The translations under genes and the position numbers were made by a program. 64,000 bases of DNA from Bifidobacterium psychraerophilum (GTDB taxonomy: Bacteria > Actinomycetota > Actinomycetes > Actinomycetales > Bifidobacteriaceae), in the NCBI RefSeq assembly GCF_000741705.1, contig NZ_JGZI01000009.1, positions 1 to 64,000 on the forward strand, given 5' to 3'. The notes under the pieces are model-generated. The model was not told where the DNA came from and did not search any database. It worked only from the letters and a program-made list of their open reading frames with translations. Within the stretch, counting starts at the first letter, position 1; every line of letters starts with the position of its first letter. Shown piece after piece: positions 8,036-16,806 of the stretch.

Positions 8036-8826
8036 CCAGGACCGCAAGCCGCCGGTGGGCGGCGCGAACCGCGATCGCCGGAACGTGCCTGATCGCGTTG
8101 GGCGCGTTCTGGCTGTCCTTCACCGCTCTGGCTGACCTGGCGGCGCGTTCGGGTATCGCGTCGGGTCAGGCGTGGGCGTGGCCGTTGATCGTGGATGGGA
8201 TCATCGTGGTCGCCACCGTCTCGGTCGTCGCCCTAGGAGGGCAGAAGTCGGCGTGGTATCCGTGGATGCTGCTGGCCGGCGGCGCGTTGATCTCGGTGAC
8301 CGCCAACGCCGTGCACGCCGTCGTCGCCGCCGACACCGATGTGCCCAGCCTCTTGGCGGCGGCGGTCGCCGCCGTCCCGCCCATCGTGCTGCTGGCCATC
8401 ACGCATCTGACGGTCATCCTCACCCGCACACCCGACGCCACCCACACGAGCGAAGCATCGCCACAGACCCCGGCCATCACAGTGCGCCAGACATCCGCGC
8501 TGGATACCGGCTCGCTACTCACGTCTGCTGCGGTCGCGCCGGAACTTCTATCTGGTGAGCGGTCGCCGGAACTCGGCCAGGCATTCAGCGAGAACGGGAC
8601 GACCACCGACGCGCCCCCTATTGAAGAGCCCGTCGGCAGCGATTCACCAGCCGACGAGTCGCCTGCGGACCGGCGCGAGCGGGCGCGGCAGTTGCGTGGG
8701 GCGGGTTGGTCGAACAAGCGGATCGCCCGGCATCTGGGCGTCCACCCTTCGACGGTGGGCCGCTGGTTCACGGTCGTGCACCCCACTACTGGAATCGAAT
8801 CGGGTACGGCAGGAGATGAACCATGA
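8032..8826 (+). CDS. DUF2637 membrane protein with C-terminal HTH
   Basis: 264 residues. Four predicted membrane helices lie in the first 130 residues (TCLIALGAFWLSFTALADLA, WPLIVDGIIVVATVSVVAL, WMLLAGGALISVTANAVHAVV, AVPPIVLLAITHLTVIL), matching DUF2637, a family carried on actinobacterial conjugative elements. A Pro/Ser/Glu-rich linker leads to a homeodomain-like HTH near 225-250 (WSNKRIARHLGVHPSTVGRWF). AAGGAGG precedes the ATG. The combination suggests a membrane-tethered DNA-binding protein, perhaps holding element DNA at the transfer pore; that role is inference. Confidence 0.8.
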   Translation: MTRTASRRWAARTAIAGTCLIALGAFWLSFTALADLAARSGIASGQAWAWPLIVDGIIVVATVSVVALGGQKSAWYPWMLLAGGALISVTANAVHAVVAADTDVPSLLAAAVAAVPPIVLLAITHLTVILTRTPDATHTSEASPQTPAITVRQTSALDTGSLLTSAAVAPELLSGERSPELGQAFSENGTTTDAPPIEEPVGSDSPADESPADRRERARQLRGAGWSNKRIARHLGVHPSTVGRWFTVVHPTTGIESGTAGDEP

Positions 8827-9275
8827 ACGAGCACACACAACCCATGAACAACCCCATCGAACCGCGGCAGATGACGGAGACTCCGCGCGACATCGACAAT
8901 CAGAGATTGCACCTCGACGCGTTCGGGGTTGAGCCCCGCGCCGTCACGGCTGCCGCCGAGCAGATAGGAGGCATGGTGCAGGATGCGGTCAAGACGGATG
9001 CTTCCCGGCGGGCGTTGGAGGAGAAGCTAAGTTCGGTGCGTTCTCGTGGCGTCGAGTGGGTGCGTGCCTCTGATCTGATCGCGCGTGGCACGGGCCGGGT
9101 CGCCGGGGTGGGTATCCGCTTGCACCGGGCGGTCGGTACTCAGACGCGGCGTGGCCTGGCGTCCGGGGTCGGGGCGGTGTCGCGGCGGGTGCGGGAGTTG
9201 CCGCCGGTCTCGGCGTTCGGACGGCGTGGCACGTCGTCGATGGCGGCGGCCCGTCCTGAGGTGGGGATGCGGTGA
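8823..9275 (+). CDS. Hypothetical protein of the conjugative module
   Basis: 150 residues, start overlapping the upstream stop by 4 bp. No family was recognised. The middle part is charged and probably helical (TAAAEQIGGMVQDAVKTDAS, RRALEEKLSSVRSRGVEWV), followed by a basic Gly/Arg-rich C-terminus (TRRGLASGVGAVSRRVRELP) that could contact nucleic acid. There is no signal peptide or membrane segment. Its place in a tightly coupled operon is the main argument that it is real. Confidence 0.65.
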   Translation: MNEHTQPMNNPIEPRQMTETPRDIDNQRLHLDAFGVEPRAVTAAAEQIGGMVQDAVKTDASRRALEEKLSSVRSRGVEWVRASDLIARGTGRVAGVGIRLHRAVGTQTRRGLASGVGAVSRRVRELPPVSAFGRRGTSSMAAARPEVGMR

Positions 9276-9403
9276 TGGCTTATGCGTACCGCCCGTTTGG
9301 CAAGCCCCCGCCGGTGCGGGGAGCGGGTGCCTACCTGCTGTGCAGGAGGTTCCCAGATGATGACCAGCACAATCCTGAATGCCGCTCCCGACGGGGGCGA
9401 TGA
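9275..9403 (+). CDS. Possible 42-residue protein overlapping the next gene
   Basis: The ATG at 9275 overlaps the upstream stop codon (TGATG), the usual coupling arrangement in this operon, and reads 42 codons to a TGA at 9403. The product starts MAYAYRPFGKPPPVRGAGAY and has two cysteines. It overlaps the next gene, which starts at 9357 behind its own AGGAGG. It may be a small protein or simply a coupling leader; there is no homology evidence. Confidence 0.35.
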   Translation: MAYAYRPFGKPPPVRGAGAYLLCRRFPDDDQHNPECRSRRGR

Positions 9404-10214
9404 TTTCCGTACCGGCGAGGGTCTGCGCGCGATCCTGACCCGGCTGCACCGGGCCGGGCGGGGCGCGTGGCGGGCCGATCCAATCGTGGACGAGCTGATG
9501 GCGTTCACCGCCGAGAAGTACGCCGGCCTGGCGCGCAAGCACGGGTTGGACCCGTGGGAGGCGGCCGGGGCCGCGTTCGATGTGATGCGCACGCGGGCCG
9601 CCCGCAACGCCGCGGACCCGTGGGCGGTGATCACGCACGCGGTGCGGATCACCTGCATCGCCGAACAGCGCGCCCAAGGCCTGTTGTGCTCCACGCATCA
9701 GGCGCGCCGTCCCCAGGTCTCCCGATTCCATGATCCGGAGCGCTTCTCCGAACGCGAGAACCTCCTGCTCGACTACCATCCCGCGTTCCAAGTCCTCGAC
9801 CCGAACGCCGACGAGCACGCCGAGCAGAAGGACACAGGATCGGTGATCGGCGTCATCGAGGACGCGGTCACCTTGTGCACGCTGCTTGGTCGGCCCCGGG
9901 GGACGGTGGAGGCGGCGGTCGGCCATGTGTGCGATGCGCTCGCCCGGCTCGGCAGCCGCGCCTCCACGTATGAGGCGTTGCGCCGGGACCGGCATGCCCG
10001 GGCGTTATTGGATGTGCCGGCCGCGTCGTGGACCGCATTGTTGCGCATCCTGCTGGGCAGCCCTGATGCCGCGTATGCGGCCACGAGCCGTGGCCAGGGC
10101 ATCCTGCTGCGGCTCCTGACCGGTCAGAGCCTGGCCGATCTGCTCGCCGATGACGAACTGGTCGCGACGCTCGTGCTGGCCGCGCCCGGCGGGCTGGATG
10201 TGCGGGGTGCCTGA
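9357..10214 (+). CDS. Hypothetical protein of the conjugative module
   Basis: 285 residues, no family recognised. Start chosen at ATG 9357 because AGGAGG lies at 9343-9348; this site is inside a short potential hairpin (CCTGC-TGT-GCAGG), so initiation may depend on upstream translation. The protein is mostly helical, soluble, with a conserved-looking helical start (TGEGLRAILTRLHRAGRGAW) and no membrane segment. Helical layout with repeated DPW motifs (HGLDPWEAAGAAF, AADPWAVITHAV) is reminiscent of sigma-like or replication accessory proteins, but this is not enough for a call. The stop overlaps the next start. Confidence 0.75.
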   Translation: MMTSTILNAAPDGGDDFRTGEGLRAILTRLHRAGRGAWRADPIVDELMAFTAEKYAGLARKHGLDPWEAAGAAFDVMRTRAARNAADPWAVITHAVRITCIAEQRAQGLLCSTHQARRPQVSRFHDPERFSERENLLLDYHPAFQVLDPNADEHAEQKDTGSVIGVIEDAVTLCTLLGRPRGTVEAAVGHVCDALARLGSRASTYEALRRDRHARALLDVPAASWTALLRILLGSPDAAYAATSRGQGILLRLLTGQSLADLLADDELVATLVLAAPGGLDVRGA

Positions 10215-11179
10215 TGGGTGCGGCGACGGGCTATATCGAATTGGACCGGGCGGTCTCCTCGATCCGGGTCGGCCAACGCCACCGCCAAGACCTGGGCGAT
10301 CTGGACGCGTTGGTCGCCTCGATCGGCCGTGACGGCCTGTTGCAGCCCATCACCATCACCCCCGACGGGCTCTTGGTGTGCGGGGCCAGACGGCTCGCGG
10401 CGGTGCGCCGGTTGGGCTGGCAGACGGTGAACGTGTGGGTGCGTTCGGCGATCTCGGGCCGGCTCGCCCACCTGCTGGCCGAGCAGGACGACAACGTGCT
10501 GCACAAGGAGCTGACCCCCTTGGAGGCCGAGGCCCTGTACCGGGAGATCAAACTGCTGCTCGCCGAGGATGCCTCCCGCCGTCAGAGCGCCAGCCGGTTC
10601 AGCACCGCCCATCAGCCGGCCACCGGCGGTGCGCCAAAATTTGGCACACCGGCGCAGACGGTGGCGCGGGTCAGCAAGCAGGCGGCCGGCATGGTGCCCG
10701 GCGCCCCCTCGGACACGACCTTGGAGAAGATCGGCTACCTGAAGGACGCCGCCGACAACCCCGAGCTTTCCGACGGGCTGCGCCAACGGGCCCGCGACGG
10801 TCTTGCTCGGATCGAGGCGGGCGATCCGGTCCACCCGATCTACCAGGACGTGCGCGCAGGCGTGGACGCCGCCGACGTGGATCGTGACGCCCGCCTGCAC
10901 CTGCTGGCCGACGAGGCGCTCGCCAGGGTCAAGGACGCGCCGAGCAAACCCAAGCCCGCACCTGCGGTGAAGGGGCCGGCCCGCTATGCGGTGCGCGCGT
11001 TCGTGCTGACCTGGGGCGAACTGCATGACTGGTGGGATCGCTACGACCTGGAGAGCCTGGCCCGGCAGTTGAGCGATGAGCAGGCCGAAGCGTTCTACGC
11101 CACCGCCGAGGGCACCGCCCAGGCTGCCCGGCGGCTGCGCGCCTTGCGCGACCAGCAGCCCCGCCTGCGCGCCGTCTGA
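10214..11179 (+). CDS. ParB/Spo0J-like N-terminal domain protein
   Basis: 321 residues. The ParB nuclease-like domain lies at about 8-95: VGQRHRQDLGDLDALVASI, GLLQPITITPDGLLVCGARR and the GARRLAAVRRLGW helix. A KorB-like helical region follows (LTPLEAEALYREIK, TPAQTVARVSKQAAG), then a Pro/Lys linker and a C-terminal helical domain. No ParA partner is encoded nearby, so it more likely acts as a regulator or nuclease of the element than in classical partitioning. Starts at an ATG overlapping the upstream stop by one base. Confidence 0.83.
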   Translation: MGAATGYIELDRAVSSIRVGQRHRQDLGDLDALVASIGRDGLLQPITITPDGLLVCGARRLAAVRRLGWQTVNVWVRSAISGRLAHLLAEQDDNVLHKELTPLEAEALYREIKLLLAEDASRRQSASRFSTAHQPATGGAPKFGTPAQTVARVSKQAAGMVPGAPSDTTLEKIGYLKDAADNPELSDGLRQRARDGLARIEAGDPVHPIYQDVRAGVDAADVDRDARLHLLADEALARVKDAPSKPKPAPAVKGPARYAVRAFVLTWGELHDWWDRYDLESLARQLSDEQAEAFYATAEGTAQAARRLRALRDQQPRLRAV

Positions 11180-11224
11180 TCCTCGCCCGATCGGGGGCGG
11201 GGCGCATGGGTGCACCTGCCGGTC

Positions 11225-11905
11225 ATGAAGACTTTTCCCGATTCTCGTTCGCGTGGCCGCCTCGTCGCCGCGCTTGCTGCCGCACTCGTACTGCTCGTCC
11301 TTGCCGGCGTGGGCGTGTACGGACTGCTCACCGGCCGCACGCAGCCCTCCGCCTCACCGTCCCCGGCGTCGAGCCCCTCGCAGGCCGGGCCTTCGGCCAG
11401 TGCCTCGCCGTCGGCCGCGAAGCCACCGACAGTTCAGAGGTCGACCGATCCTGACGTGTTCGCCCGCAATGTCGCCACCGCCCTGTTCGGCTGGGACACC
11501 GGCGTGGGGTTGTGGCCCGTGGACTACACATCGCCGATCCTGACGGTGGACGACCCGACGGGGGCCGAACAGGCCGGGCTGGCATCCGACGTGGCGGCAT
11601 ATCTTCCCTCACGCGAGCAGTGGATCCAACTGCGCAAACACGCCACCCGCCAATCCCTGACCATCACGCGCACGTACGTGCCCGCCGCCTGGGCGCAGGC
11701 CGTGCAGCAGGCCACGGCCGGCCAACTGCCGGACGGGGCGACCGCCATCACGATCGAGGGCACCCGCCACCGGGCCGGGACCTGGGACGGCCGGCCGGTA
11801 CGCGAGGACTTCGCGGTCACGTTCACCGTATTCCTCGCCTGCCCGCCGAACGCGGACTCGTGCCATGTGCTGCGCCTGTCCCAACTCGACAACCCACTCA
11901 AGTAG
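11225..11905 (+). CDS. Membrane-anchored VirB8/TcpC-like conjugation protein
   Basis: 226 residues. A short basic N-terminus is followed by one membrane helix (LVAALAAALVLLVLAGVGVY), a Ser/Pro/Ala linker and an external domain of about 150 residues (TALFGWDT to LRLSQLDNPL). One membrane anchor plus a single external alpha/beta domain is the layout of VirB8 and TcpC, which scaffold the mating channel. The position before the wall hydrolase and TrbL-like gene supports this. GTG 11210 is an alternative start. Sequence similarity is too weak to be certain. Confidence 0.65.
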   Translation: MKTFPDSRSRGRLVAALAAALVLLVLAGVGVYGLLTGRTQPSASPSPASSPSQAGPSASASPSAAKPPTVQRSTDPDVFARNVATALFGWDTGVGLWPVDYTSPILTVDDPTGAEQAGLASDVAAYLPSREQWIQLRKHATRQSLTITRTYVPAAWAQAVQQATAGQLPDGATAITIEGTRHRAGTWDGRPVREDFAVTFTVFLACPPNADSCHVLRLSQLDNPLK

Positions 11906-11913
11906 AGGCGCTC

Positions 11914-13149
11914 ATGTTGAGAAAGCTCGCCATCGCCGCCCTCGCCCTGATCCTGCTCGGCCCCTCCACGATGCTCATGGGCGTCGCGGTGCTGATGAAC
12001 CCCGCCGCGAACGGCGCTTGCACCGCCACCGCCACCGGTCTGACGGTGGGCAGCGTGCCCGACTCCCTGAAGGCGACGGCCGGGGACGGCACCACGCTCA
12101 CGCTGAACAAAGCGCAGCTCACCCACGCGGCCACCATCATCACCGTCGGCTCCCAGATCAACGGCGTCACCCGCGACGGCGTGCAGATCGCCCTCATGGC
12201 CGCCCTGACCGAATCCACACTGCGGATGCTCGCGAACACCAGCGCCTACCCGCAGTCCGCCGACTACCCCAACGACGGGGACGCGTCCGATCACGATTCG
12301 CTGGGCCTGTTCCAGATGCGCCCCCAATCCGGGTGGGGCAGCGTGAAGGACCTCATGGACCCGGCCTATCAGGTCAAGGCGTTCTTCGGCGGCCCCACCG
12401 GGCCGAACTACCCGTCCCCGCGCGGCCTCCTGGACATCCCCGGCTGGCAATCCATGGACAAGGGCCAGGCCGCCCAGGCCGTCGAGGTCAGCGCGTACCC
12501 CGACCGCTACCGCAACTACGAGCCCGTCGCCCAGACCATCATCGACACCCTCACCGCACCTACCGCAAGCAATTCAGGCGAGCCGAATGCGGCAATTCCT
12601 GAGACCTCGCGGATCGTGTTCCCCCTGCCGGAGGGCACCTGGGTGCTGACCTCGCCGTTCGGCTACCGGACTCACCCGATCACCGGGGCGCGCACCCTGC
12701 ACGAGGGCACCGACTACGCCGCCCCCGACGGCAAGCCCATCTACGCAGTGGCCGACGGGATCGTCACGCTCGCCGAATACTCCGAGGCATGGGGCGGGCA
12801 TCTCGTCATCGACCACACCGTCGACGGCAAGCCGGTCTCCACCGGCTACATCCACATGTGGAAGACCGGCATCCTCGTGGCCGTCGGCCAGAAGGTCACC
12901 GCCGGCCAGCACATCGGCGACGTCGGCAGCTCCGGCCAGTCCACCGGACCCCACCTGCACTTCGAGGTCAGGCCCGGCGGCGGGCAGGCCATCGACGGCG
13001 ACAAGTGGCTCAAAGAGCACGGGGCCACCAGCCAGAACAACACGGTCGACATGGACACGAGCAGCGCATGCACGTCCGAACCACAAACCGAACAAACGAC
13101 CCCGGCAACCGCGCCGGCGGCCGTCGACGTATCATGCGAAGCGAACTGA
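11914..13149 (+). CDS. Secreted wall hydrolase: lysozyme-like domain plus M23 endopeptidase
   Basis: 411 residues. An N-terminal signal or anchor segment is followed by a lysozyme/transglycosylase-like domain (about 70-210) with a candidate catalytic Glu in ALTEST and the motif SLGLFQMRPQSGWG. An M23 zinc endopeptidase domain follows (about 235-365): HEGTDYAAPDG near 262 and TGPHLHFE near 344 hold the zinc ligands. It acts outside the membrane, cutting glycan and peptide bonds so the channel can cross the wall, like VirB1 and Gram-positive equivalents. The tail is disordered. ATG 11914 follows GAGG and lies 8 bp after the upstream stop. Confidence 0.88.
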   Translation: MLRKLAIAALALILLGPSTMLMGVAVLMNPAANGACTATATGLTVGSVPDSLKATAGDGTTLTLNKAQLTHAATIITVGSQINGVTRDGVQIALMAALTESTLRMLANTSAYPQSADYPNDGDASDHDSLGLFQMRPQSGWGSVKDLMDPAYQVKAFFGGPTGPNYPSPRGLLDIPGWQSMDKGQAAQAVEVSAYPDRYRNYEPVAQTIIDTLTAPTASNSGEPNAAIPETSRIVFPLPEGTWVLTSPFGYRTHPITGARTLHEGTDYAAPDGKPIYAVADGIVTLAEYSEAWGGHLVIDHTVDGKPVSTGYIHMWKTGILVAVGQKVTAGQHIGDVGSSGQSTGPHLHFEVRPGGGQAIDGDKWLKEHGATSQNNTVDMDTSSACTSEPQTEQTTPATAPAAVDVSCEAN

Positions 13150-13163
13150 GGGAGGCGTGGATC

Positions 13164-13430
13164 ATGAATGTGTTTCCTGACTTCGGCGGTCTGTCCGGGA
13201 TCGACAGCCTGAAGGACGTGGTGGGCGCGCTGCTGACCATCACCCTGATCGCCGCGGTCGCCGCCCTGGTCGTCTCGGGGGTGGTGTGGGCGTTCGGCGT
13301 CTCGACCGGCAACTATCGGCTGGCCTCGCGCGGCCGGACCGCGGTGCTCGTCGCCCTCGGGGTCGCGGTCATGGCCGGTGGCGGCGTGGCGCTGTTGAAC
13401 TGGCTGATCGGCGTCGGCGACCAACTCTGA
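13164..13430 (+). CDS. DUF6112-like small membrane protein, copy 1
   Basis: 88 residues: a short amphipathic start (MNVFPDFGGLSGIDSLKDVV), then two membrane helices (VVGALLTITLIAAVAALVVS and TAVLVALGVAVMAGGGVALL) with a basic loop NYRLASRGR between them. GAGGGAGG precedes the ATG. Size and two-helix topology with an inner basic loop match VirB2/TrbC-type pilins, but a cleavable signal is not evident. It is a paralogue of the next gene; both likely contribute membrane subunits to the channel. Confidence 0.75.
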   Translation: MNVFPDFGGLSGIDSLKDVVGALLTITLIAAVAALVVSGVVWAFGVSTGNYRLASRGRTAVLVALGVAVMAGGGVALLNWLIGVGDQL

Positions 13431-13568
13431 CCACAGTTTCTCTTGCTGTCCGTCCTCCTTCTGGGAGGGCGGGCTTTCTTCATGTTCGGGGCGTGGGCGC
13501 GCACCTGTCTGGGGACATATCGCTGTCGCCCGCACCCCCGTGGGCGGCCCTGATTCTGGGAGCACATC

Positions 13569-13889
13569 ATGATCGACTTCGCTGTTTCGCTCGTTCCTGT
13601 CGCCGGCATCATGCTGGCGGACATCGACATCACCCCGAACACCAACGGCCTGCCCGGCATCGCCCAATTGCGCACGATCGTGGGCGCGGTCATGACCGTC
13701 GGTCTGATCCTGTCCGTGCTCGCGCTGATCGTCTCGGCGATCGTATGGGGGTTCGGGGCCAACAGTTCGAACCCGCACCTGGCGTCCCGGGGCAAGGTCG
13801 GCGTGCTCGTCTCCTGCGGGGCCGCCGTGATCTGCGGGGCCGCGGTCACGCTGATCAACTTCTTCTGGAACGTCGGGCAAGCCGTATGA
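13569..13889 (+). CDS. DUF6112-like small membrane protein, copy 2
   Basis: 106 residues with the same layout as copy 1: a GLPGIAQLRTIVGAV start, helix 1 (MTVGLILSVLALIVSAIVWG), the loop NPHLASRGKVGV (compare NYRLASRGRTAV) and helix 2 (VSCGAAVICGAAVTLINFF). An extra N-terminal hydrophobic stretch (VSLVPVAGIML) could be a signal. The shared LASRG loop and spacing indicate tandem duplication. Likely a pilin-like or inner-channel subunit; function not shown by the sequence alone. Confidence 0.75.
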   Translation: MIDFAVSLVPVAGIMLADIDITPNTNGLPGIAQLRTIVGAVMTVGLILSVLALIVSAIVWGFGANSSNPHLASRGKVGVLVSCGAAVICGAAVTLINFFWNVGQAV

Positions 13890-13920
13890 CCGCATCCACC
13901 AGACCGGGAGGAGGCTGCTG

Positions 13921-15321
13921 ATGGGCGTGTGCGATGTCCCCGTCATCTCCAACGTGTGCGATGTGGCGGGCGAGGGTGCCGCCTCTCTGGTGGCGGCCCC
14001 GTTCGACTGGCTGGCTCAGGCCATGGGTGCCGCCGCGAGCTGGCTGTTCACCGCCGTCTGGTCGGTGTTCGACACGACGACATTAGTGGACGTGACCCGC
14101 CCCGAATACGTGAAGGTCTACAACCTGATCTTCGGCATCGGCGCCACCCTCATGCTCCTGTTCTTCCTCTTGCAGCTCATCACGGGCCTGCTCAAACGCG
14201 ACCCCGGAGCGTTGTCGCGCGCCGCCCTAGGCTTGGCGCACAGCGTGCTGGGCAGCTTCCTGGTGATCACCCTGGTGGGCCTGGCGTTGCAGATCACCGA
14301 CCAGCTGTCCACCGGCATCATCCAGGCCGCCGGGGAGACCACCCAATCCATGGGCGACAAGATCGCGGCACTGGTCGCGGGCCTGGCCGGTATCACGATG
14401 GCCTCGCCCGGCGTCGGGGCGATCCTGATCATCTTCCTGGCCGGACTCGCGATCGCCGCCGCCGCGATCGTCTGGCTGTCCCTCCTGGTGCGCAAGGCCC
14501 TGCTCCTGGTGGCGATCGTGCTCGCCCCGCTGGCGTTCTCCGGCTCCTCATGGGATGCGGCGAAGGGATGGATTAGTAAGTGGGCGATGTTCGTGCTCGC
14601 ATTGATCCTGTCCAAGCTGGTGCTGGTGGTGATCTTCCTGGTCGCCATCACCCAGGTCTCCGCACCCATCTCCACGGACCTGACCTCGGTGTCGGACCCG
14701 CTGGCGGGCATCGTGCTCATGGCCCTGGCCGGCTTCTCCCCGTACATGGTCTACCGGTTCCTCTCGTTCGTGGGCGTGGACTTCTACAACCAGATGGGCG
14801 CCGAACAGGACACCAAGAGCGCGCTCAACCGGCCCCTGCCCATTCCCACCCAATCCTCGGGCGAGGGGCCAACCAAGATTCTCGACGGCAGCAGCAGCGG
14901 CAGTACCGGTGGCGGCGCGGGTGGCGGTGCGCCAAGCGGCCTGCCATCAAGCGGACCGACCTCCTCGACGGCTACCGCGGGTGCCAGTCAAGGAGCGGGG
15001 GCATCGGGCAGCGCAACGGCCACGTTCAGCGGTGCGGCCGCGGGCGGTGCCGCGGCTGCGGCACCGGTGGCCGGCGCGCTGATCGTGGCGAAAGAGGCCT
15101 CGACCGCCGGCCCCAAGGCGGCCACCAGGCTGGCCGGACAGGCCGAGCAGGCCGCCGACGCCGCGAACCAGACGACAACCAACCCATCGCCCGGCCCTCC
15201 GGCCTCGGCCACATCGTCGCCGCCGAGCGTGCCGTCGTCGGGTTCGCCGGGTGGGTCGCGTGGCAGCGAGCCGCCTCCGCCGCCCCCACCAGTGCCCAGG
15301 ACCCCGTCGAGCAAGGAGTGA
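13921..15321 (+). CDS. TrbL/VirB6-like polytopic conjugation protein
   Basis: 466 residues. After an N-terminal amphipathic part there are about six or seven membrane helices between residues 60 and 290 (GATLMLLFFLLQLITGLL, HSVLGSFLVITLVGLALQI, GAILIIFLAGLAIAAAAIVW, LLLVAIVLAPLAFS, FVLALILSKLVLVVIFLVAI), followed by about 150 residues rich in Gly, Ser, Ala and Pro. This is the layout of TrbL/VirB6, the polytopic inner-membrane channel protein. GGGAGGAGG lies just before the ATG. It precedes the SCO6880-like gene, the expected order. Confidence 0.82.
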   Translation: MGVCDVPVISNVCDVAGEGAASLVAAPFDWLAQAMGAAASWLFTAVWSVFDTTTLVDVTRPEYVKVYNLIFGIGATLMLLFFLLQLITGLLKRDPGALSRAALGLAHSVLGSFLVITLVGLALQITDQLSTGIIQAAGETTQSMGDKIAALVAGLAGITMASPGVGAILIIFLAGLAIAAAAIVWLSLLVRKALLLVAIVLAPLAFSGSSWDAAKGWISKWAMFVLALILSKLVLVVIFLVAITQVSAPISTDLTSVSDPLAGIVLMALAGFSPYMVYRFLSFVGVDFYNQMGAEQDTKSALNRPLPIPTQSSGEGPTKILDGSSSGSTGGGAGGGAPSGLPSSGPTSSTATAGASQGAGASGSATATFSGAAAGGAAAAAPVAGALIVAKEASTAGPKAATRLAGQAEQAADAANQTTTNPSPGPPASATSSPPSVPSSGSPGGSRGSEPPPPPPPVPRTPSSKE

Positions 15322-15325
15322 ACCG

Positions 15326-16789
15326 ATGAGCAGCAGTGACGACACGCCTTCGACGCAGTTGGTGCCAGTCAAGTTCTCCCGCCTCACCCGCCGCGGCATC
15401 CTGCTGGGGCTCTCTCTCGCCCAGCTCATCACCCTGGGTGTCGCGCTCGGCACCGTCGTGGTGGCAGTGTATGCGGGCGGTGGCATGCTCGTGGCCTACA
15501 CCGCACCCATCTGGGCAGCCAGCATCGCGCTGACATGGATACCCATCGCGGGCCGGCCTCTGGTGGAGTGGCTGCCGGTCGGCTTCTGGTGGCTGTGGAG
15601 GAGCACCGGCGAGCAGGTCCTGTATCGCCGCCGGATCGTGCAGCCGCGCCCCGAGGGCACGCTCGCCCTGCCTGGCGACATGGCCCGGCTGCGCGAATAC
15701 ACCGACCCGGACACCGGGGCGTGCATGATCCACGACCCGCACGGCCAGACGTTGACGGCCATGTTGGAGGTGTCGCATCCCGCGTTCATCCTCCTGGACC
15801 CCAGCGAGCAGGAACGCCGCGTCACCAGCTGGGGCCGCGTCCTGGCCACCGCCTGCCGCTCCGGACACATCGCCACCCTCCAGATTCTGGAACGGACGTT
15901 GTCCGACTCGGGCACCGGGCTGGCCGAATGGTGGGATCGGCATGGCACGCATGATGATTCCTGGGCGTCGACCACGTACGGGGAGTTGATCGAGCGGGCC
16001 GGTCCGGCCGGGGAACGCCACGCCACCACCATCAGCCTCGCCCTGAACATGCGGACCGCTGCCCGGCAGATCAGGACCGCGGGCGGCGGCGTCAAGGGCG
16101 CCGCCAATGTGCTCCGCCAGGAAATGGGCACCCTGACCACCGCATTGCGCTCCGCCGATCTGCACCCCTCGGGCTGGCTGAAGGCCGGTGATATGGCGGT
16201 GATCCTGCGCTCCGCCTACGACCCGGCGGTCGCCGCCGCATTGGAACGCCATGGCTCCATTGGACGCGAGCTGGCCACGGCCGGCCCGGTCGCGGTCACC
16301 GAAACCTGGGGCGGCCTGCGCACCGACTCCGCCCACCACACCGTGCTGTGGATCAGCGAATGGCCCCGCTCCCTCGTCTATCCCGGGTTCCTCGCGCCCT
16401 TGGCGTTGTCCACCGGCATCCAACGCTCCCTCAGCCTGCTCTACACGCCCCTGCGCTCCGACATCGCGGCACGGGACATCAGGAAGAAGAAGGTCGAGTA
16501 CATCTCCGACGCCACCCAAAGGGCCAGGATCGGCCAGATCGAGGACGCCGCCCAAGCGGCCGAATACCACGACGTGCTCCAACAGGAATCAGAGCTCACC
16601 GCCGGCCACGGCGTGCTCCGATACTCCGGCCTGATCTCGGTCAGCGCCCCATCCGAGCCGGAATTGGAGGCGGCGGTCGCGGCCATCGAGCAGGCCGCCA
16701 TCCAGGCCTCCTGCGAGACCAGACGTCTGGTCGGCCAGCAGGCCCAGGCGTTCACCGCCGCCGCTTTGCCGCTCGCCCGCACCATCTAA
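15326..16789 (+). CDS. SCO6880-like type IV secretion protein (VirB3/PrgI-like plus VirB4 N-terminal part)
   Basis: 487 residues. Two membrane helices near the start (GILLGLSLAQLITLGVALGT, VVAVYAGGGMLVAYTAPIWA) lead into a large soluble part without a Walker A motif. Actinobacterial elements commonly split VirB4 into a protein like this, with PrgI/VirB3-like helices and the VirB4 N-terminal domain, and a separate ATPase; here the ATPase follows directly. AAGGAG at 15313-15318 sets the start. It probably sits at the membrane base and recruits the ATPase. Confidence 0.8.
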   Translation: MSSSDDTPSTQLVPVKFSRLTRRGILLGLSLAQLITLGVALGTVVVAVYAGGGMLVAYTAPIWAASIALTWIPIAGRPLVEWLPVGFWWLWRSTGEQVLYRRRIVQPRPEGTLALPGDMARLREYTDPDTGACMIHDPHGQTLTAMLEVSHPAFILLDPSEQERRVTSWGRVLATACRSGHIATLQILERTLSDSGTGLAEWWDRHGTHDDSWASTTYGELIERAGPAGERHATTISLALNMRTAARQIRTAGGGVKGAANVLRQEMGTLTTALRSADLHPSGWLKAGDMAVILRSAYDPAVAAALERHGSIGRELATAGPVAVTETWGGLRTDSAHHTVLWISEWPRSLVYPGFLAPLALSTGIQRSLSLLYTPLRSDIAARDIRKKKVEYISDATQRARIGQIEDAAQAAEYHDVLQQESELTAGHGVLRYSGLISVSAPSEPELEAAVAAIEQAAIQASCETRRLVGQQAQAFTAAALPLARTI

Positions 16790-16806
16790 CCCACTGAGGA
16801 GACATC

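Noticed and set aside
11512-11913. Upstream extension of the wall-hydrolase frame
   Set aside because: It overlaps the VirB8-like gene out of frame and is Arg/Pro-rich shadow sequence; the signal segment starts at ATG 11914.
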